DNA of 64,000 nucleotides from Symbiodinium kawagutii (GCA_009767595.1 VSDK01012888.1:247357-311356), one strand, 5' to 3'. Numbered from the stretch's first letter, positions 10,668-22,371 are shown. Notes: generated by a model not told the origin, from the letters alone. Made by a program: numbers and translations.

Positions 10668-10904
10668 TTCATGGCTGATTGCTATCGACTCTGGCTAGCG
10701 ATGGATAATACTGGTTAGTCATGGTGGATGGTTCTCCGTGCCTGGTTGTTCTTCATCAACCACTACAGTATAACTACTATCTACTGGTCACAACTACGGT
10801 TTTGGGTCATCTATGGTTGGCGGTCACTATGTAGTGGTTGGTCATTCAACTAATATGGATTCTCGGATGCCCAACGCCCAAGTGCAGCTTGCGGGGGGCG
10901 ATTT

Positions 10905-11043
10905 TCCTCCGCTGCAGGGCTGCCACCAGGAATTGCGGGAGCCCATCTCACCCACCAGGCGCGATTCCTGGAACGCAAACTCGAGTGGATCGCTTTCTTG
11001 CTACGAAAAACTGGGCATGAAGATTGGATTCATTTTTTTTGAT
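10905..11043 (+). CDS. Possible exon, frame uncertain
   Basis: One plus frame reads AGLPPGIAGAHLTHQARFLE, then RKLEWIAFLLRKTGHEDWI to a stop near 11043. Two other plus frames are also open. CTGCAG|G at about 10914 and CACCAG|G at 10959 are possible acceptors. Confidence 0.3.
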
Positions 11044-11275
11044 TAATCGATCGATTTTGGGATTCCATGATTCCAACCCCCAACTCCATCCAAATCAGCA
11101 TGACTCGTTTTGATTCAATTTCAGCATATTTCAACTTCCAAGATGTGTGAAGGGGGGCGCGAGCTCAGGGACCCTTTGACACCAGTTTTCCTGGTGACGA
11201 AAACGATGAGTCAAGTGTGGCAAGGATGATCGATGGTCGCAATGATGTTGGTGGCGACGGAGATGATAGAACAAA

Positions 11276-11276
11276 A

Positions 11277-11374
<98 letters not shown>

Positions 11375-11420
11375 GACGATGACGAGGACGACGACGACGA
11401 TGATGAGGAGGAGGATCAAG
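11276..11420 (+). repeat. (GAT)n tract turning into mixed Asp/Glu codons
   Basis: About 83 bases of pure GAT/ATG repeat are followed by GAT, GAC, GAG and GGT triplets in the same frame, which reads Asp/Glu throughout and then DQGLARAKFF. The synonymous mixture could mean an acidic coding tract, or simply an impure repeat. A stop precedes the ATG at 11276. Confidence 0.8.
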
Positions 11421-11992
11421 GCTTAGCACGGGCCAAATTCTTTGTGCTTGGATTGCCATCAACGTGGGTAGCTCCAGATTATATATACATCACAACTTGC
11501 CCAAGACATGGCACAAATGCATTGCCTGCCCGTACCCAACCGGCCCTTCTGAAAATCAGCCACTGTATGCCCCACCGAATGGGTCATGATCATTCGTGTC
11601 AGCAACCGTCCAAGAATCTAATCTAAGCCCCTCTTAAGAATTTGCTTCTAAATGAAGCACTTGACTGCTTAACCATCATCTTGAATCTTAACGCATTTCA
11701 CGTGGAACTGCCAAGGGTGCTTGACCCAACATGTCACATTTTGGCGGGGAAGCTTTGCTTTTTTATCCTGGCTGAAAGCTACTGCCTAAATTTGATCCAA
11801 TGTCACCAAACAGAAGTACACCAATGTCGGGTCCCTTCCTCAAATCACCACTTGTGTGCTTCACACCGCCATGGTTCATCCAGGAACATGACCTAAACAG
11901 CCCAGTGATGTGCCAAACCCAAATTTCTACGCCAGCATTCTTGGTCACATAGTGAGTCCCTGAAAGTTACAACAATTTTGACTCAGCCAATC

Positions 11993-12133
11993 CTCTGGTG
12001 GCCAGCCTGGCCCACGGTTCTCCACCGGCAAGTGGCTGGTGTAGCCGCCATCGGGCGCCAATGCTTCACCCGCAAAGTGAGCTCCACCAACCACCCCGCG
12101 CCATTGACCACCCTCGATCTCATCACGTGGGTC
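11993..12133 (-). CDS. Internal exon, unknown protein
   Basis: The minus strand has GTGTCAG|GAC (acceptor at 12135-12134), then 47 codons in phase 0 (WRGVVGGAHFAGEALAPDGG; PVENRGPGWPPE) and a GA donor after CCAGAG. The frame continues open for 15 more codons. The composition is convincing. The FAGEA word recalls flavin amine oxidases, but nothing else fits and I do not claim that. The opposite strand has no good frame. Confidence 0.55.
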
Positions 12134-12297
12134 CTGACACGTTGATATGACAGGTCTTGAAACTGCCGAATGGTTGGGATTCATAGTTGGCCTCACCGCT
12201 TTGAGAGGCTTGGCGAATCTATTTGCTCTTGCCCTCTATGGAGTTGTATTATGCTGTATCACCGACCTCGTCGGAGCAGGTATTTCTACACACGGTG

Positions 12298-12411
12298 TCA
12301 CCTCGGAACCGTTTCAGGTGTCAGTTTGTTGAACGATCGCCCCGGCCAAAAGCATGTGGGAGACTTTGCAAGAATTTGCAGAACCTGCCAGATGAGAGGC
12401 CCGAAAATGGA
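12298..12411 (-). CDS. Possible exon (SIFGPLIWQVLQILAKSP)
   Basis: After TTTTGCAG a minus frame runs about 38 codons to TGA. A long plus-strand ORF (12223-12918, 231 codons) covers the same bases but has irregular composition. Neither is firmly supported. Confidence 0.25.
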   Translation of the reverse strand, partial: SIFGPLIWQVLQILAKSPTCFWPGRSFNKLTPETVPR

Positions 12412-12884
12412 GCCTGCAAAATGATAGGATTTTTCAAAGGTTGGCTCTCCTCTGATTGTGATCCTTGGCTGCACCATTCCCGCTTTAAACGAGTCCACCA
12501 TTTGCCACCCACTTTCCTCTTGACCGAGTCTATCCTACCAGGCTCACAACACAAATTTGTGGGCGATTGTCTGAAATTCCCGAGAGTGTACTCGATTGAG
12601 CCGTGTAGTCATCCCAGAAAGGCAGGGGTGCAAAATCTTCATTCGCCATCGCAACATATGATCCCAGATTGCTTGAGCAGGATGGCACTGGAAAATGTAC
12701 TGCCACACATGGCCCTTCGAAAAAGCTGGAACTCACCGGAACCTGGCCATGAGCAGCATTCATTGCCAAGTCATGAAACCGTCATTAACCTGCATATAGT
12801 GATGATATGTGGACATCAGAAATCATCAGAATGCCTTCCCAGTCCTCACCAGCCCACACTGGAGGGCTTTCACCCGGTGCCAGC

Positions 12885-13012
12885 CGAACGAGTCGCGATA
12901 CCGCGCAGCCATCAATGATGTCCGTGCGCACGTACATGGAGGTCCTGTGGCGCCCACATCAACAAGGACAGCATGCCGCCAAAGGATATCTTGACGGCTT
13001 GCAGAACCCTCA
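12885..13012. other. GC-rich coding-like block, frame unresolved
   Basis: Plus frame SMMSVRTYMEVLWRPHQQGQ... ends at CTCAAG|GTTAGC, a good donor. Minus frame AVKISFGGMLSLLMWAPQ ends at CAG|GACC and has very high GC3. One of them is probably an exon. Confidence 0.35.
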
Positions 13013-13301
13013 AGGTTAGCTTTCTGTGGGATGGGTGACCGGTCACTACAAAATTCAAAACATATTACAACACATCAGTTACTACCACTGAAGTGCTTTC
13101 ACACCGGACCTTGCTGCAGTGGTTTCAGATTCTTCGGCAATCCCATCCTATGATTCTCGCCTCTACCATAGAATAGTTTCTTCTGCCAATGAACGCATAC
13201 CAGCCAAAAAGTCTATTTATTAAGGGATGTTTCTCAAACTCTGGGACCCCCAAATCATCCGGATGACTAGTAAATCGAGTGATGGCAAACAATACCCTGG
13301 G

Positions 13302-13403
13302 CTTCCAGTTACCATGAAATAGATTGAAATAGTAGGTAACCAGCTGGTTTCTCCCAGCTCGTTGTTTGGGCTTGGTTACCTACGATTTCATGGTAACTGG
13401 AAG
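13302..13403. repeat. TIR family 3, copy 1
   Basis: CTTCCAGTTACCATGAAAT is inverted at the right end (ATTTCATGGTAACTGGAAG). The interior has GTAGGTAACCAGCTGG and GGTTACCTAC. It lies 35 bases past the stop codon of the COMT-like gene. Confidence 0.9.
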
Positions 13404-13437
13404 GGCAGGGGGAGTTCTGATGATCAGTGCGTGATGC

Positions 13438-16400
13438 TCAGGACCTGATGCCCAGCTGGATGAACTCATCGGTGAACTTCTTGGCGAAGTCGTCCAGGGG
13501 GTCGCCCACCAAGTCCTTCATAGAGGTTGCCATGGCTTTCAGCCTGCCAGAAACTGAAGGTGATGCACATAGAAAAGCGTCCACACTGAGAACACACACA
13601 CACAAACAAATATGGACTAAAAAAATACATAGACAATGTAAGTATTGATTTACAGTATTTACTTATGTGTTTTTCAAGATTAGCAAAACTTAAGTACATA
13701 ATTATACCAAATTGGTGGATAGATTCCAAATTGTTGACTCGTCATCGCCCCGAACAAGTTCGGGTAATTCACAACCAAATAGCTCAGCTAAAGCCTGATC
13801 ACTGATCAGGTACATAATGAAAGGCACACTGCAATCGACAATCTCTGATTGAACCAAGAAAACATCGACCATGCTGAATTTTGTACGTGCGGGCTGCGGG
13901 CGTGTCTCAGGTCACAGGGTACCCCCAGTTATCATCCAGTTTACAAGCAGAACTTAGGGTACTAAAAGCATCCATAACTTGGGTGGCACTTGGAGTTCTA
14001 AAGCATCCAGCACTTGGGTGATATTGCCATCCCATGCCATCCCATGCCATCCCATCCATGCCATCCCATGCCATCCACCCAGCATGACGCAAAACGCAGG
14101 CATGACACCAGTGTACCGTGCCTGAAGCGGTCCGACTCCCGGGCCAACTCATTGAGCTGTCGCACTTCTTCGGGCAGCTGGCCGTAGCTGGGGCCAAAGC
14201 GCACCCAGGACACCGTCATCCAGTCCTTGGGGAGGCCAGCGAGGCCGCCCTGGGGGGGTCGCCGGTAAGGAGCGGGGGACCGGGGAGCTGCCAGGAATGG
14301 CCAGCAAGCAAAGTCCTCCACCGGAGCTGAGCCGAATTCCCGGAGGTCGATGATGTCCTGGGGTTGAACCAACCATGTTGGCCACCCAACTTGCAAATGA
14401 TAACTACTCCACTCAGGTTCAATGTGTGCTGGAATCATCCTCGTTTGTTGGTGAACATAGTCGGGCCCCATTGGTAACAGGAGTTCATTGTGTGAATCCC
14501 AGTGTTGAGTTCAGAATGACAATGCATGTCTGTGGGTGGAACCCCGGTAGAGGCCCCTGCTAAGACTTCTGCGAATGAAGTGAATAGCCCAGCAGTGAAG
14601 ACCGTTCAACTATGGCGGTCTGCCCTATGCCCAACTCTTTTGCCGGCTTGCATCATGCAACAAAGACCTAGCTATCCTGGACTCGAAACCACCGCCCCTG
14701 GAATCAACAGAATTGTACGATTATTCAAAGTAAATATTGGTTCACACATGTTCACACGATATGTTGACATAAAAGAACGTGCTGTGCGCAACTCGCCAGC
14801 GCACGGCGCAATCAATCGCAAAGAAACACCAGCCAAATCCAATACAGCGCAGCGGTGAAACTAGTGCATGCAGAGCTGAATCAAGCTGCATCATGCTGAA
14901 TCAATACGAGTCAAGCAATCTCTTCTCCCTAATGCCAGCGCCCCATCAAAAACACAAAACACCCGTAGAGTTTTTTCTTATTTTGGGGGGTGGGTCATAG
15001 GAGGAGGGGCTTACAAAACATGTGGATGTTCTATGATGTTCTGCTTGCTGTTTGCAACATTCAACTTGCAATTTAATGGCTACCCAGGATTAATAAACCC
15101 TATATAGGTTTATTAATTGGAGGGGTTACCATTCTAATGGGAAACCAAAGCTTTTAGGGGATACCCCCTATTAATCAATCAGGGGTTTATTAATCCTGGG
15201 TAGCCATTAATCATGATCCAAAAAAATACCCTAACCTATGACCGGTGCCACATTAAGGCTTCACCAACCGGGTGAACAGGGTTTTGCAGAGTTCACTCAA
15301 GCCATGTTGCCGTGGCGTAGTGAGGCAGCGTGGAGATTCGCCACACCTCCAACGCCGTCGCCCCGTTCTGAGCATTCCCACCGTGGGGATGTTGGTACGG
15401 TTTTTCTTTCTTTTCCTTCAAGAACTCTGCCCAATAGGTGGCTTACCAACACAAAACGGCTGACTTGCCTTATGGGTATGTGCCAAGCCAGGCCCCACCA
15501 AAAAAGATCCTTTTTCGCATGGAAACCATTGGTCGGCTGGGGGGGTACCACTATTTTTGCATCGTTGTCTTGAAGTACTGCGATTGATCATCTGCACACT
15601 GCATATACATATCAACTACTTACTTTATTAGGCCATGACTGGGGGTTTACTACAAGCAACGCTTAGCAAGAATGGAGCAACTCAACTACACGGACGAAGG
15701 GAGGGCCCAGCAGGCCAGAACGTTCTCACTAAGGTCTGACTCTCTGCTGGTTTGGCATGGTGTAGCTGTGCTGCCAAGCAGCATGGTAGGGCGCACCAGG
15801 CTTCAAAACATTGTCCTTGGTCCCAGCTTGCGGTGAGAAACCAGCCCAAGGACCAACCAAGCGACTCACCGCAAGCAACCACTGTCAAGGGCAAAGTGCA
15901 AGAGTACAAATTAAGCAAGGTTGCCGCGACCACCACTGCATTCTCTGCGATCAAATTCAGCTGTTCCTCAAGTGAGGATGGATTCACTGCTTCGTCATCT
16001 TGGCTCCCCCTGCGTGTTTGATTTCTATTCCTTGGTATTCCTCCTGCATGCCAATCATCAAGCATACAAAAACTCACAGTCATCACCTGCTGCAAATGAT
16101 TCTCCCATACTCCAAGCCGTCCCTGGGCCAATTGATAGGTGTCTTCCATTTTAGCTATTACCCTCCGGTAAACTAACCTGGAATTGGATTTTACCAGATT
16201 TCCTCGTAAAACCCCAGGAAACCACCCATACATGGTGGATTTTCCATTGTCAGGTTAGTTTACCAGAGCGTAGATGCAATCATAATGATAAAATGATAAA
16301 GACCTGTTTAGAATCAGCGTATTTTTTCAAAAACAATCAAGCTATGTTAAGCAGTGCCCAGTGCATCACCATCCTCTACAGGATGCTACTTGTTGAATCG

Positions 16401-19400
16401 AGATTCCCCAGCGAAGCTTCACTAATATCATTACTATCAGAGGTACCCCCTGTGAACAGTTCCAGGTTTTTTGCTGCTTCCCAGTGATCCTTCCGAGCAG
16501 GGCCGTCACGACAACCATGCTGCCATGCTTCGAGATTGCGAAGATCGTCATGAAACGCCTATGAGCTGTGGACCGTGGTGAACCTCTCGTGCTAAATGGA
16601 AACATTCCCCGGTGGCTGACGGAGTGAGATATGCTTTTTTACTATTGCAGCATTTAGACCCAAAAGCAGCAACTGAAACCACGAAGTGATGGTCTTCGAT
16701 GATGGACAGGCTAGCACCTACGAATGGACGATGCAGAACCAAATAACTAATAGACTTGCACGCAATTTAGAGGCAAACACCCACATAAATCACATAAGCT
16801 TCATACACAATCTGCCACACCCAGGCAAATCCTTTCAGCTATGGGCTTGAGGTGAATCTACAGGATGGACTTCGGAAACATGTTTTCCCACAACGCCAAG
16901 GTATCCGAACAGCAGGAACGGCATACGCAGCCATGGTGGTGTCTCAACATAGGCGATCCCCCAGTTCTCATCCTTTATCAGCTATTTAGCAGCTATTTAT
17001 ACCAATAAACCAACCATAAGTTGGGGGTCCCCCTACGAGTTGAGAACCCCCCATGTGTGGAACGATGGGGCTGACGCAGCCACCAGCCCAATGGTTGCTA
17101 TGGCAGCTGCCAAGTGGCTGTCCCTCGCTGATCCATGAAAACCTGCCAGTGCGCACTGGTTGCTCCGTTGGGCATGGCAAAGAGTGGTACCCCGAGTGGT
17201 ACCCCCCTGGGTATAGCTATGATCAACCAATGTGGATAACCACCTAAGGTGGATTAGGTACCACTAGTCTAGGTTATATCAATCTGTATTACCTTAGGTT
17301 TTCCTTAAGTACAGGTGGATTTGTTGATAACCCACCTAAGTACAACAGTTATATCTACCCAAACTGGTAGTTGCCCTAGTTGTAACCTAAGTTTGCAAAC
17401 CGGCGGTTACCACTCCGATCCACTCCGTATTCTAAATGCCGAGGCTTCCCCAAGGAACGTGACAAGATTTCTTGGGTGCATTTGGGCTGACGTGCCAATC
17501 CGGCTAATAATGGAAGGGATACCAAGGTGTGGAAAAGCTGCACCCCAACAGGTTGGGGTTTACCCCCTCAACAGCGTTAGAGCTGTTTCAGGGCTGAGAT
17601 GATTGCAACTTTGAATTGAGGATGAGTTCCACATAATAGAATCTACAGCAAAAGGCGTAGCATATATGTTCAATGATACTATTTCTCTCTCTCTCTCTCC
17701 ATCGCCATCTCGATGAGTTCAACTACGGCTCAATGATACTATATCATGTACAAATTTCAAGCGTTTAAATCAGCTCTTGTCAGCACAAGATACGTACAAA
17801 TCTCTATGTTTAGATCATTTCTAGCAATAATGATAGAACTGCTATAGACTATAGATCTAAATTGCCATTGATCATGAATTTCTAGTAACTTCTATGTTTA
17901 GATCATCAAAAGAATTCATCCGCATCTAGCTGCAACTGCTGGTGCTTCGGCGCGGTTTTCTGCAGCTGAAGTGCCATATCCACGCTGCGAGGCCCGAACC
18001 TCTCCAAGACCTGCAGATCCCACGGCCCCGTGGGGATGGCATACCCCTAGGCTGATGTTATACCCAGTGTGGGCATGTGTTTTCATTAATATAAATATTA
18101 GAAACTATACTTATACAAATACATCTACATAAATGTAAATAAATATGCATGTATACATAGATATATAGATATATAAATATGCTTCAAAATGTATATCGCT
18201 GCCGGGTTGATTTGTCCGCTTTTGATTTGTCCCTGGAGTTCTGCTGCCTTTGAACTGTGCTCACACATCTCCCACTTTCCCACCTGGGAAAATCGCGCAA
18301 TATCAGCACATAAAATCGCCACATCAGCCCTAGATAATAAGGTTGCCAGGCACAGGCACCAGGGATCCTTTTCAAAAATTGGAGGATCCACACAACGAAC
18401 ATCCATAACTCTCAACATATAGTAGTACGTACCTACATAAAACATTCATACAATAATGCATACGGCATATATTGCATGGCAAAATCGCACACCCACACAG
18501 CCCAGAACATGAAACATAGAAGTGAGTGCACTGTTACTGAGGAAACAAATGTGTGAAAACCATGCAAACGCTCAAAATTCTCTTCAGTTCTCGGTTCTGC
18601 CATAGACTGTGCAAAAGCCACATACACAGGAAACAAACAAGTTGGGAACATGTGAAACGTGAAAGAAGATGTAGTGCTACAACCCCACAACCGGACGAAG
18701 CACATAGCATACGGTAGAACCTATAATTATGCGCGTAATCCCACCAAAAACAATCAGTCAAAAAATCCACCCTCATAATATTCATCCACTGCCCCCCTAA
18801 AAGTGTATCGATTCAGTACCAATCCAGGGGCCACCAGGGGATGACAGGGGAGGATTGATATCCTACAAATGCTTCTCACCCACCCAGCGCTGCCGGGGAG
18901 CCATCTGCACCGCATCGTCTGAGTGTCCCAGTTGGACCGTCACGGCGTGGGACAGTCCAGCCATCTCCACGTGATTCCGGGCCTTACCAGGGCGAGGTCA
19001 GAGGGACGGGGTAAGGATAGGTTAAGGAGAGGCAAAGGAAATATCTACAGATACATATTCTATCATGGTGCCATTAAATGCTCTCAAGTACTTGGGAAGG
19101 CCCTGGTGACCTCACTTTAGACTGCATCATGGAGGAAAAGAAGCAACTGGAATGAAAATCTGACAAACTGACATGATCCACCCATCATTTTGAAGTCTTG
19201 CAAAATGAGAGCCGGATTCGGTAAAACCACGTGTGCAACCTCACCAACCTATATTCAGCGTTGTTTCAGTGTTCGGGCACCAAGATGTACCAAGTGCGAT
19301 TCCGAGGTGCAATGGTTGCCTTAGTGGCGCGCGACAGGCAGCGCATCGAATCATGTCACCGTTCAGCATGAGATTTTGGGCGACACAAAAACTCTGGGTG

Positions 19401-21318
19401 AACAATGCACGCTCAATGATGATGCTTTGGAATGCTGCCTGGTGAGTTCTGGAAAAAGTTCTGTGCATTGAAATCATCACTATAACTAGATGTAGATATC
19501 GACTCTCCGCCATTTGGGCATGCTCCAACGACAAATACCCATGCTAATATTAAAAATGCAGACTTGTTCCAGTTACTAGTTACACCAGTTACATGTCTTG
19601 CACCTGTTTCTCCAGGCTTGTGCACACCTGCCTCTCCTGTGCATCAAATGTCTTTAGAAGGCAATTAATGGGAGATCAATAAGAATACACCCCCTTCCCT
19701 CCCATATTTTCACCATTGCTGGGGGCGAGTCCCGACACGGGTCCTTCGTCCATGTGGATCTCCCTTTTTTTGGCTATATCTATTGAGCATCCCATTGACC
19801 TTTGACCAACCTCTGTGAGTCCTGAGTCAACTAAGTAATTATAATATACTACAATCAACCCATTATGTCGGTGCCTCTATCATGGCAGGTTTCTGGCTGG
19901 TAAGACATAAGTAAAATAGATTAAAGGTCAAGCAAAAACCTATTAGGCTATTGTCTTTGTGGCCATTGTAGGAATGCTCCTCCTCAATACATAACCGTCA
20001 GTCGAACATCAGTTAACCATCATCAACTATTAGTTTACCATCGGTTGACGATCTTTAAGTATTGGCTAACAAGCAAATATCAAGCCTTACTGCTTGCCCT
20101 GGATTAATAACCCCCTGGTTGATTAATAGCGGGTATCCCCCAGTCAGGCCAACTGGTTTTCCATTAGAGTGGTACCCTTCTCAATAAATTAATGTACGGA
20201 ATTTATTATATAACCATTCATCACTATATCCATTCATTTATTTATTCTATAATCCCCCTCCAGCTATTGTTATAAAACCATTCATTAGCCATTCCTCACG
20301 GCTGCGGCTGTTGTTCGTCTCGCGGCGTTGACCGGATCCATCTCCATGGTCACGACGCGGCCCCCCCAGGCATCCACTTGCAACGCCATTCGGGTTGACC
20401 TGGGGGGGTGAACGCCTGGTGTCTCCTAAGTGGGGATATGTTTGTTATATAGGGGACCCACAAAACAGTTGGTTTAACAGTTTGTTTCTTATATCTGATT
20501 TGTTGAAACGGTTGTCTCTCAAAATAGGGGACCCCCAAAACTGGTTGCTGGTTGGCAGTGGCTCATAATGGCTAATGATACGTGGATTGTGAGCAAAATT
20601 GGTGGGTACACCAAGTGTAATAGTTGGTTTATTACTGTAAGCGATTAATATTGGATGATTTGGGAGTACTCCTGACTTGAGAAACCACCACCTTTGGCCA
20701 GGGATCATTATCACAAAACGTCAGGTGCTTTTCGGGAAGGAAGAAGACAAATGGGCAGACCCTTGCATCTCTACACATACGCATGGAGTATGTTGGTCTA
20801 CTAATTGAATTTGTACATCGTGATGCTCACACGTTTCTTCACATGCAGCTAAGCTATGTACACAATAATCTAAATAACATGCAATAACGCTAAATGCATA
20901 TATGCTGGAATATTCATATAGCCGGGGCGTCATACTCGCACAGGGGCTGGTTGACAAGTATGTTCCCATAGTGGTTCCAGTCACCACCTGCTGTTGCAAG
21001 AAGGGTTTTTTGCAAATCAACAACAACCCGTAGATTCTTGTACCATCAGCTCATAGTTTTTTAAAACATAAATTATTTCTCTACATCAATTTGATCTACC
21101 AATCGGCATCTAGCAGCATCTGGCAGGATCAAAACCCAAGGTTTTAGGTTCCAGCGCTTGCTTTTGAATGGATCGGATGGCAATGGATGGCACTCTTGAT
21201 GAGCAGCTGCAGTGGCTGGGGGTTTGATTCACATGCGCACCACGCCCCTACCATTGGCTCCCAGCCTCGCTCCCAGCCGAGGTGCGTGTAGCCTACGTAG
21301 GTGCCAAACTCCAAGATC
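13438..21318 (-). CDS. COMT-like S-adenosylmethionine O-methyltransferase, 11 exons
   Basis: Class I (catechol-type) O-methyltransferase, expected to move a methyl from SAM to a hydroxyl with a divalent metal. Exons: 21286-21318, 20300-20399, 18911-18982, 17975-18010, 17111-17142, 15925-16009, 15795-15815 (or to 15783), 15299-15367, 14316-14357, 14122-14225, 13438-13543 (TGA). They give, in order: ILEFGTYVGYT (SAM motif I), GGRVVTMEMDP (motif II), NHVEMAGL...QLGHSDDA, VLERFGPRSVDM, VFMDQRGT (metal Asp), ENAVVVA, DNVLKPG (metal Asp-Asn), ALEVWRISTLPHYATATW, DIIDLREFG, VED/DWMTVS and a C-terminal helix. All phases match. Donors are GC (21285, 17974, 17110, 15924, 15794, 14121), GA (15298, 14315) and GT (20299, 18910). 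About 233 codons are present. The N terminus lies above 21318 and is only tentative. The second exon could instead end at a GC donor (20326). Splicing is inferred from phase and family order. Confidence 0.82.
14018..14078. repeat. CCATGCCATCC minisatellite in COMT intron
   Basis: Five or so units of CCATGCCATCC / CCATCCCATGC in the last intron of the COMT-like gene. Confidence 0.8.
15075..15208. repeat. TIR family 2 element in COMT intron
   Basis: AATGGCTACCCAGGATTAAT at the left is inverted at the right (ATTAATCCTGGGTAGCCATT). The interior has GGGATACCCCC. 134 bp. Confidence 0.9.
16163..16268. repeat. TIR family 4 element in COMT intron
   Basis: CTCCGGTAAACTAACCTG at the left is matched inverted by CAGGTTAGTTTACCAGAG at the right. 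Single copy in this window. Confidence 0.85.
16865..17008 (+). other. 47-codon plus-strand ORF inside COMT intron
   Basis: Begins MDFGNMFSHNAK followed by AAG|GTATCC. Coding-like, but antisense within a gene. It is probably chance or an unrelated nested exon. Confidence 0.2.
17684..17740 (+). repeat. (CT)n plus 40-bp module
   Basis: A (CT)n run is followed by CCATCGCCATCTCGATGAGT and TCAACTACGGCTCA. A close copy sits inside the TIR family 1 element at 32154-32336. Confidence 0.75.
18060..18880. other. COMT intron, AT-rich, no exon seen
   Basis: Lies between COMT exons 17975-18010 and 18911-18982. It holds weak ORFs only (for example minus 18433-18705). Confidence 0.5.
19000..20290. other. 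COMT intron, no exon seen
   Basis: The long intron between exons 18911-18982 and 20300-20399. It holds a TIR family 2 relative at about 20100-20192 (GGATTAATAACCCC...GGTACCCTTCTCAATAA) and otherwise weak ORFs. Confidence 0.45.
20510..20690. repeat. TIR family 1, long copy in COMT intron
   Basis: Starts GTCTCTCAAAATAGGGGACC and ends GACTTGAGAAACCACC. Contains GGTTGGTTTATTACTG-type and TTGGATGATTTGGG words. A half-copy precedes it at 20446-20506. Confidence 0.75.
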
Positions 21319-21499
21319 CTAAAAGGGCAGCTCTTGGACGCACAGCTCGGCTCGGTGCAATGGTGGAACACATGGTGCTCCAAAGGGTATGCTCCACATG
21401 GATTTCATTATATGGTGCATTATTTGGAGGATGTTTGAAATTGAGATCATGGAAATCTCTTTAAAATGTTGGTTGAATAACTGGTACTCAGTCGTAAGA

Positions 21500-21592
21500 G
21501 ATTCAGACGCAATGTCCATGGAAAGTTCATTATCGAAATCTTGGTCAAACCGCTGCAAATGATCCTTGGATCCAGGATCACCGAGGCCAAAA
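21500..21592 (-). CDS. Tentative N-terminal exon of the COMT-like gene
   Basis: A minus frame reads GDPGSKDHLQRFDQDFDNEL, then SMDIASESL. It resembles the GDP...FD segment that precedes the KG..L region in COMT-like proteins. Part of a 116-codon ORF (21319-21669). Exon limits are not resolved, and the expected GDxKG segment was not found between here and 21318. Confidence 0.3.
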
Positions 21593-22262
21593 AATGCCAA
21601 GTGACAATCTGGGCTTTTGCTTTGCGATGACGTTGTCAATGACGCAAGCCTCCACAAGTTTGTAAACATACTTTTACTTGCAAATGTTCAGCTCAGCAAA
21701 ACACATAAGCTCAGATGGCGAACACACATGAGCAATGCCAAAAGAAAAGGACCATATCCCACCAGTCTGTGTGCCAGTGTGTGCAAGAATTGCGATTCAA
21801 ACAAGCCTGTGGAACCGGCGCGCTTACAAGTTCGCAGAGTCTTTGCACGCACGAACCTTAATTAAGCATTTTCTGCCCCGAATCAAGCATCAAACATCAA
21901 ACAATCAACTTACACGTTGTCCCCCAGCGCTGAATGACCAAAGCTGAAGGCTGATAACAATCTTGCCAGCCGGTCCTAGAAACATTTGTGCCACTCAATC
22001 TTGCAGCCAGCATGAGAACACCAGCGCAACTTTTCCAAGGGAAAACATCTAGACACTGGTTGGTGGATGAACCACTCTCATGAAAAATATGTTTGTCAAC
22101 CAACCATTGGACAATTACTACATGTGGGAAAATTAGCGTGTCAGTGCAGCCACCAACCAGTAGCGATTTAGCCATTCTTGTTGGTGATGATCCCCTATCA
22201 TTCACTAGTAATATGGTTAAAACCACCCACCACCAACCCAGAAACACATGTTCCCGGCAAGC

Positions 22263-22371
22263 CCCAAGGCGGGTGGGCGCCTTTTCGCCTCCTGCGATCT
22301 TCAGCCACACCTCTTTCAGGCCCACATTCTCAATGGCCGCATGGACCTGGAAGCTGAAGTTTGATCGGCCC
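22263..22371 (-). CDS. Internal exon, unknown protein
   Basis: CTTCTTCAG|G at 22373-22371, then 36 codons with very high GC3 (FSFQVHAAIENVGLKEVWLK; IAGGEKAPTRLG) to a GC donor after GGG. It could be a 5' exon of the COMT-like gene or belong to another minus-strand gene. Confidence 0.6.

Noticed and set aside
11165..11462. Ile- and His-run ORFs on the minus strand
   Set aside because: Simply the other frames of the GAT repeat.
12223..12918. 231-codon plus-strand ORF as one gene
   Set aside because: Codon use and amino-acid mix vary along it, no domain is visible, and convincing minus-strand blocks overlap it.
14526..14858. 110-codon plus ORF (MSVGGTPVEAPAKTSANEVN...)
   Set aside because: Its start looks protein-like, but it lies antisense inside a COMT intron and has no splice or homology support.
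15682..16233. 183-codon minus ORF read as a single protein
   Set aside because: COMT motifs show it contains one true exon (15925-16009) and overlaps the 21-bp exon in the same region; the rest is open intron.
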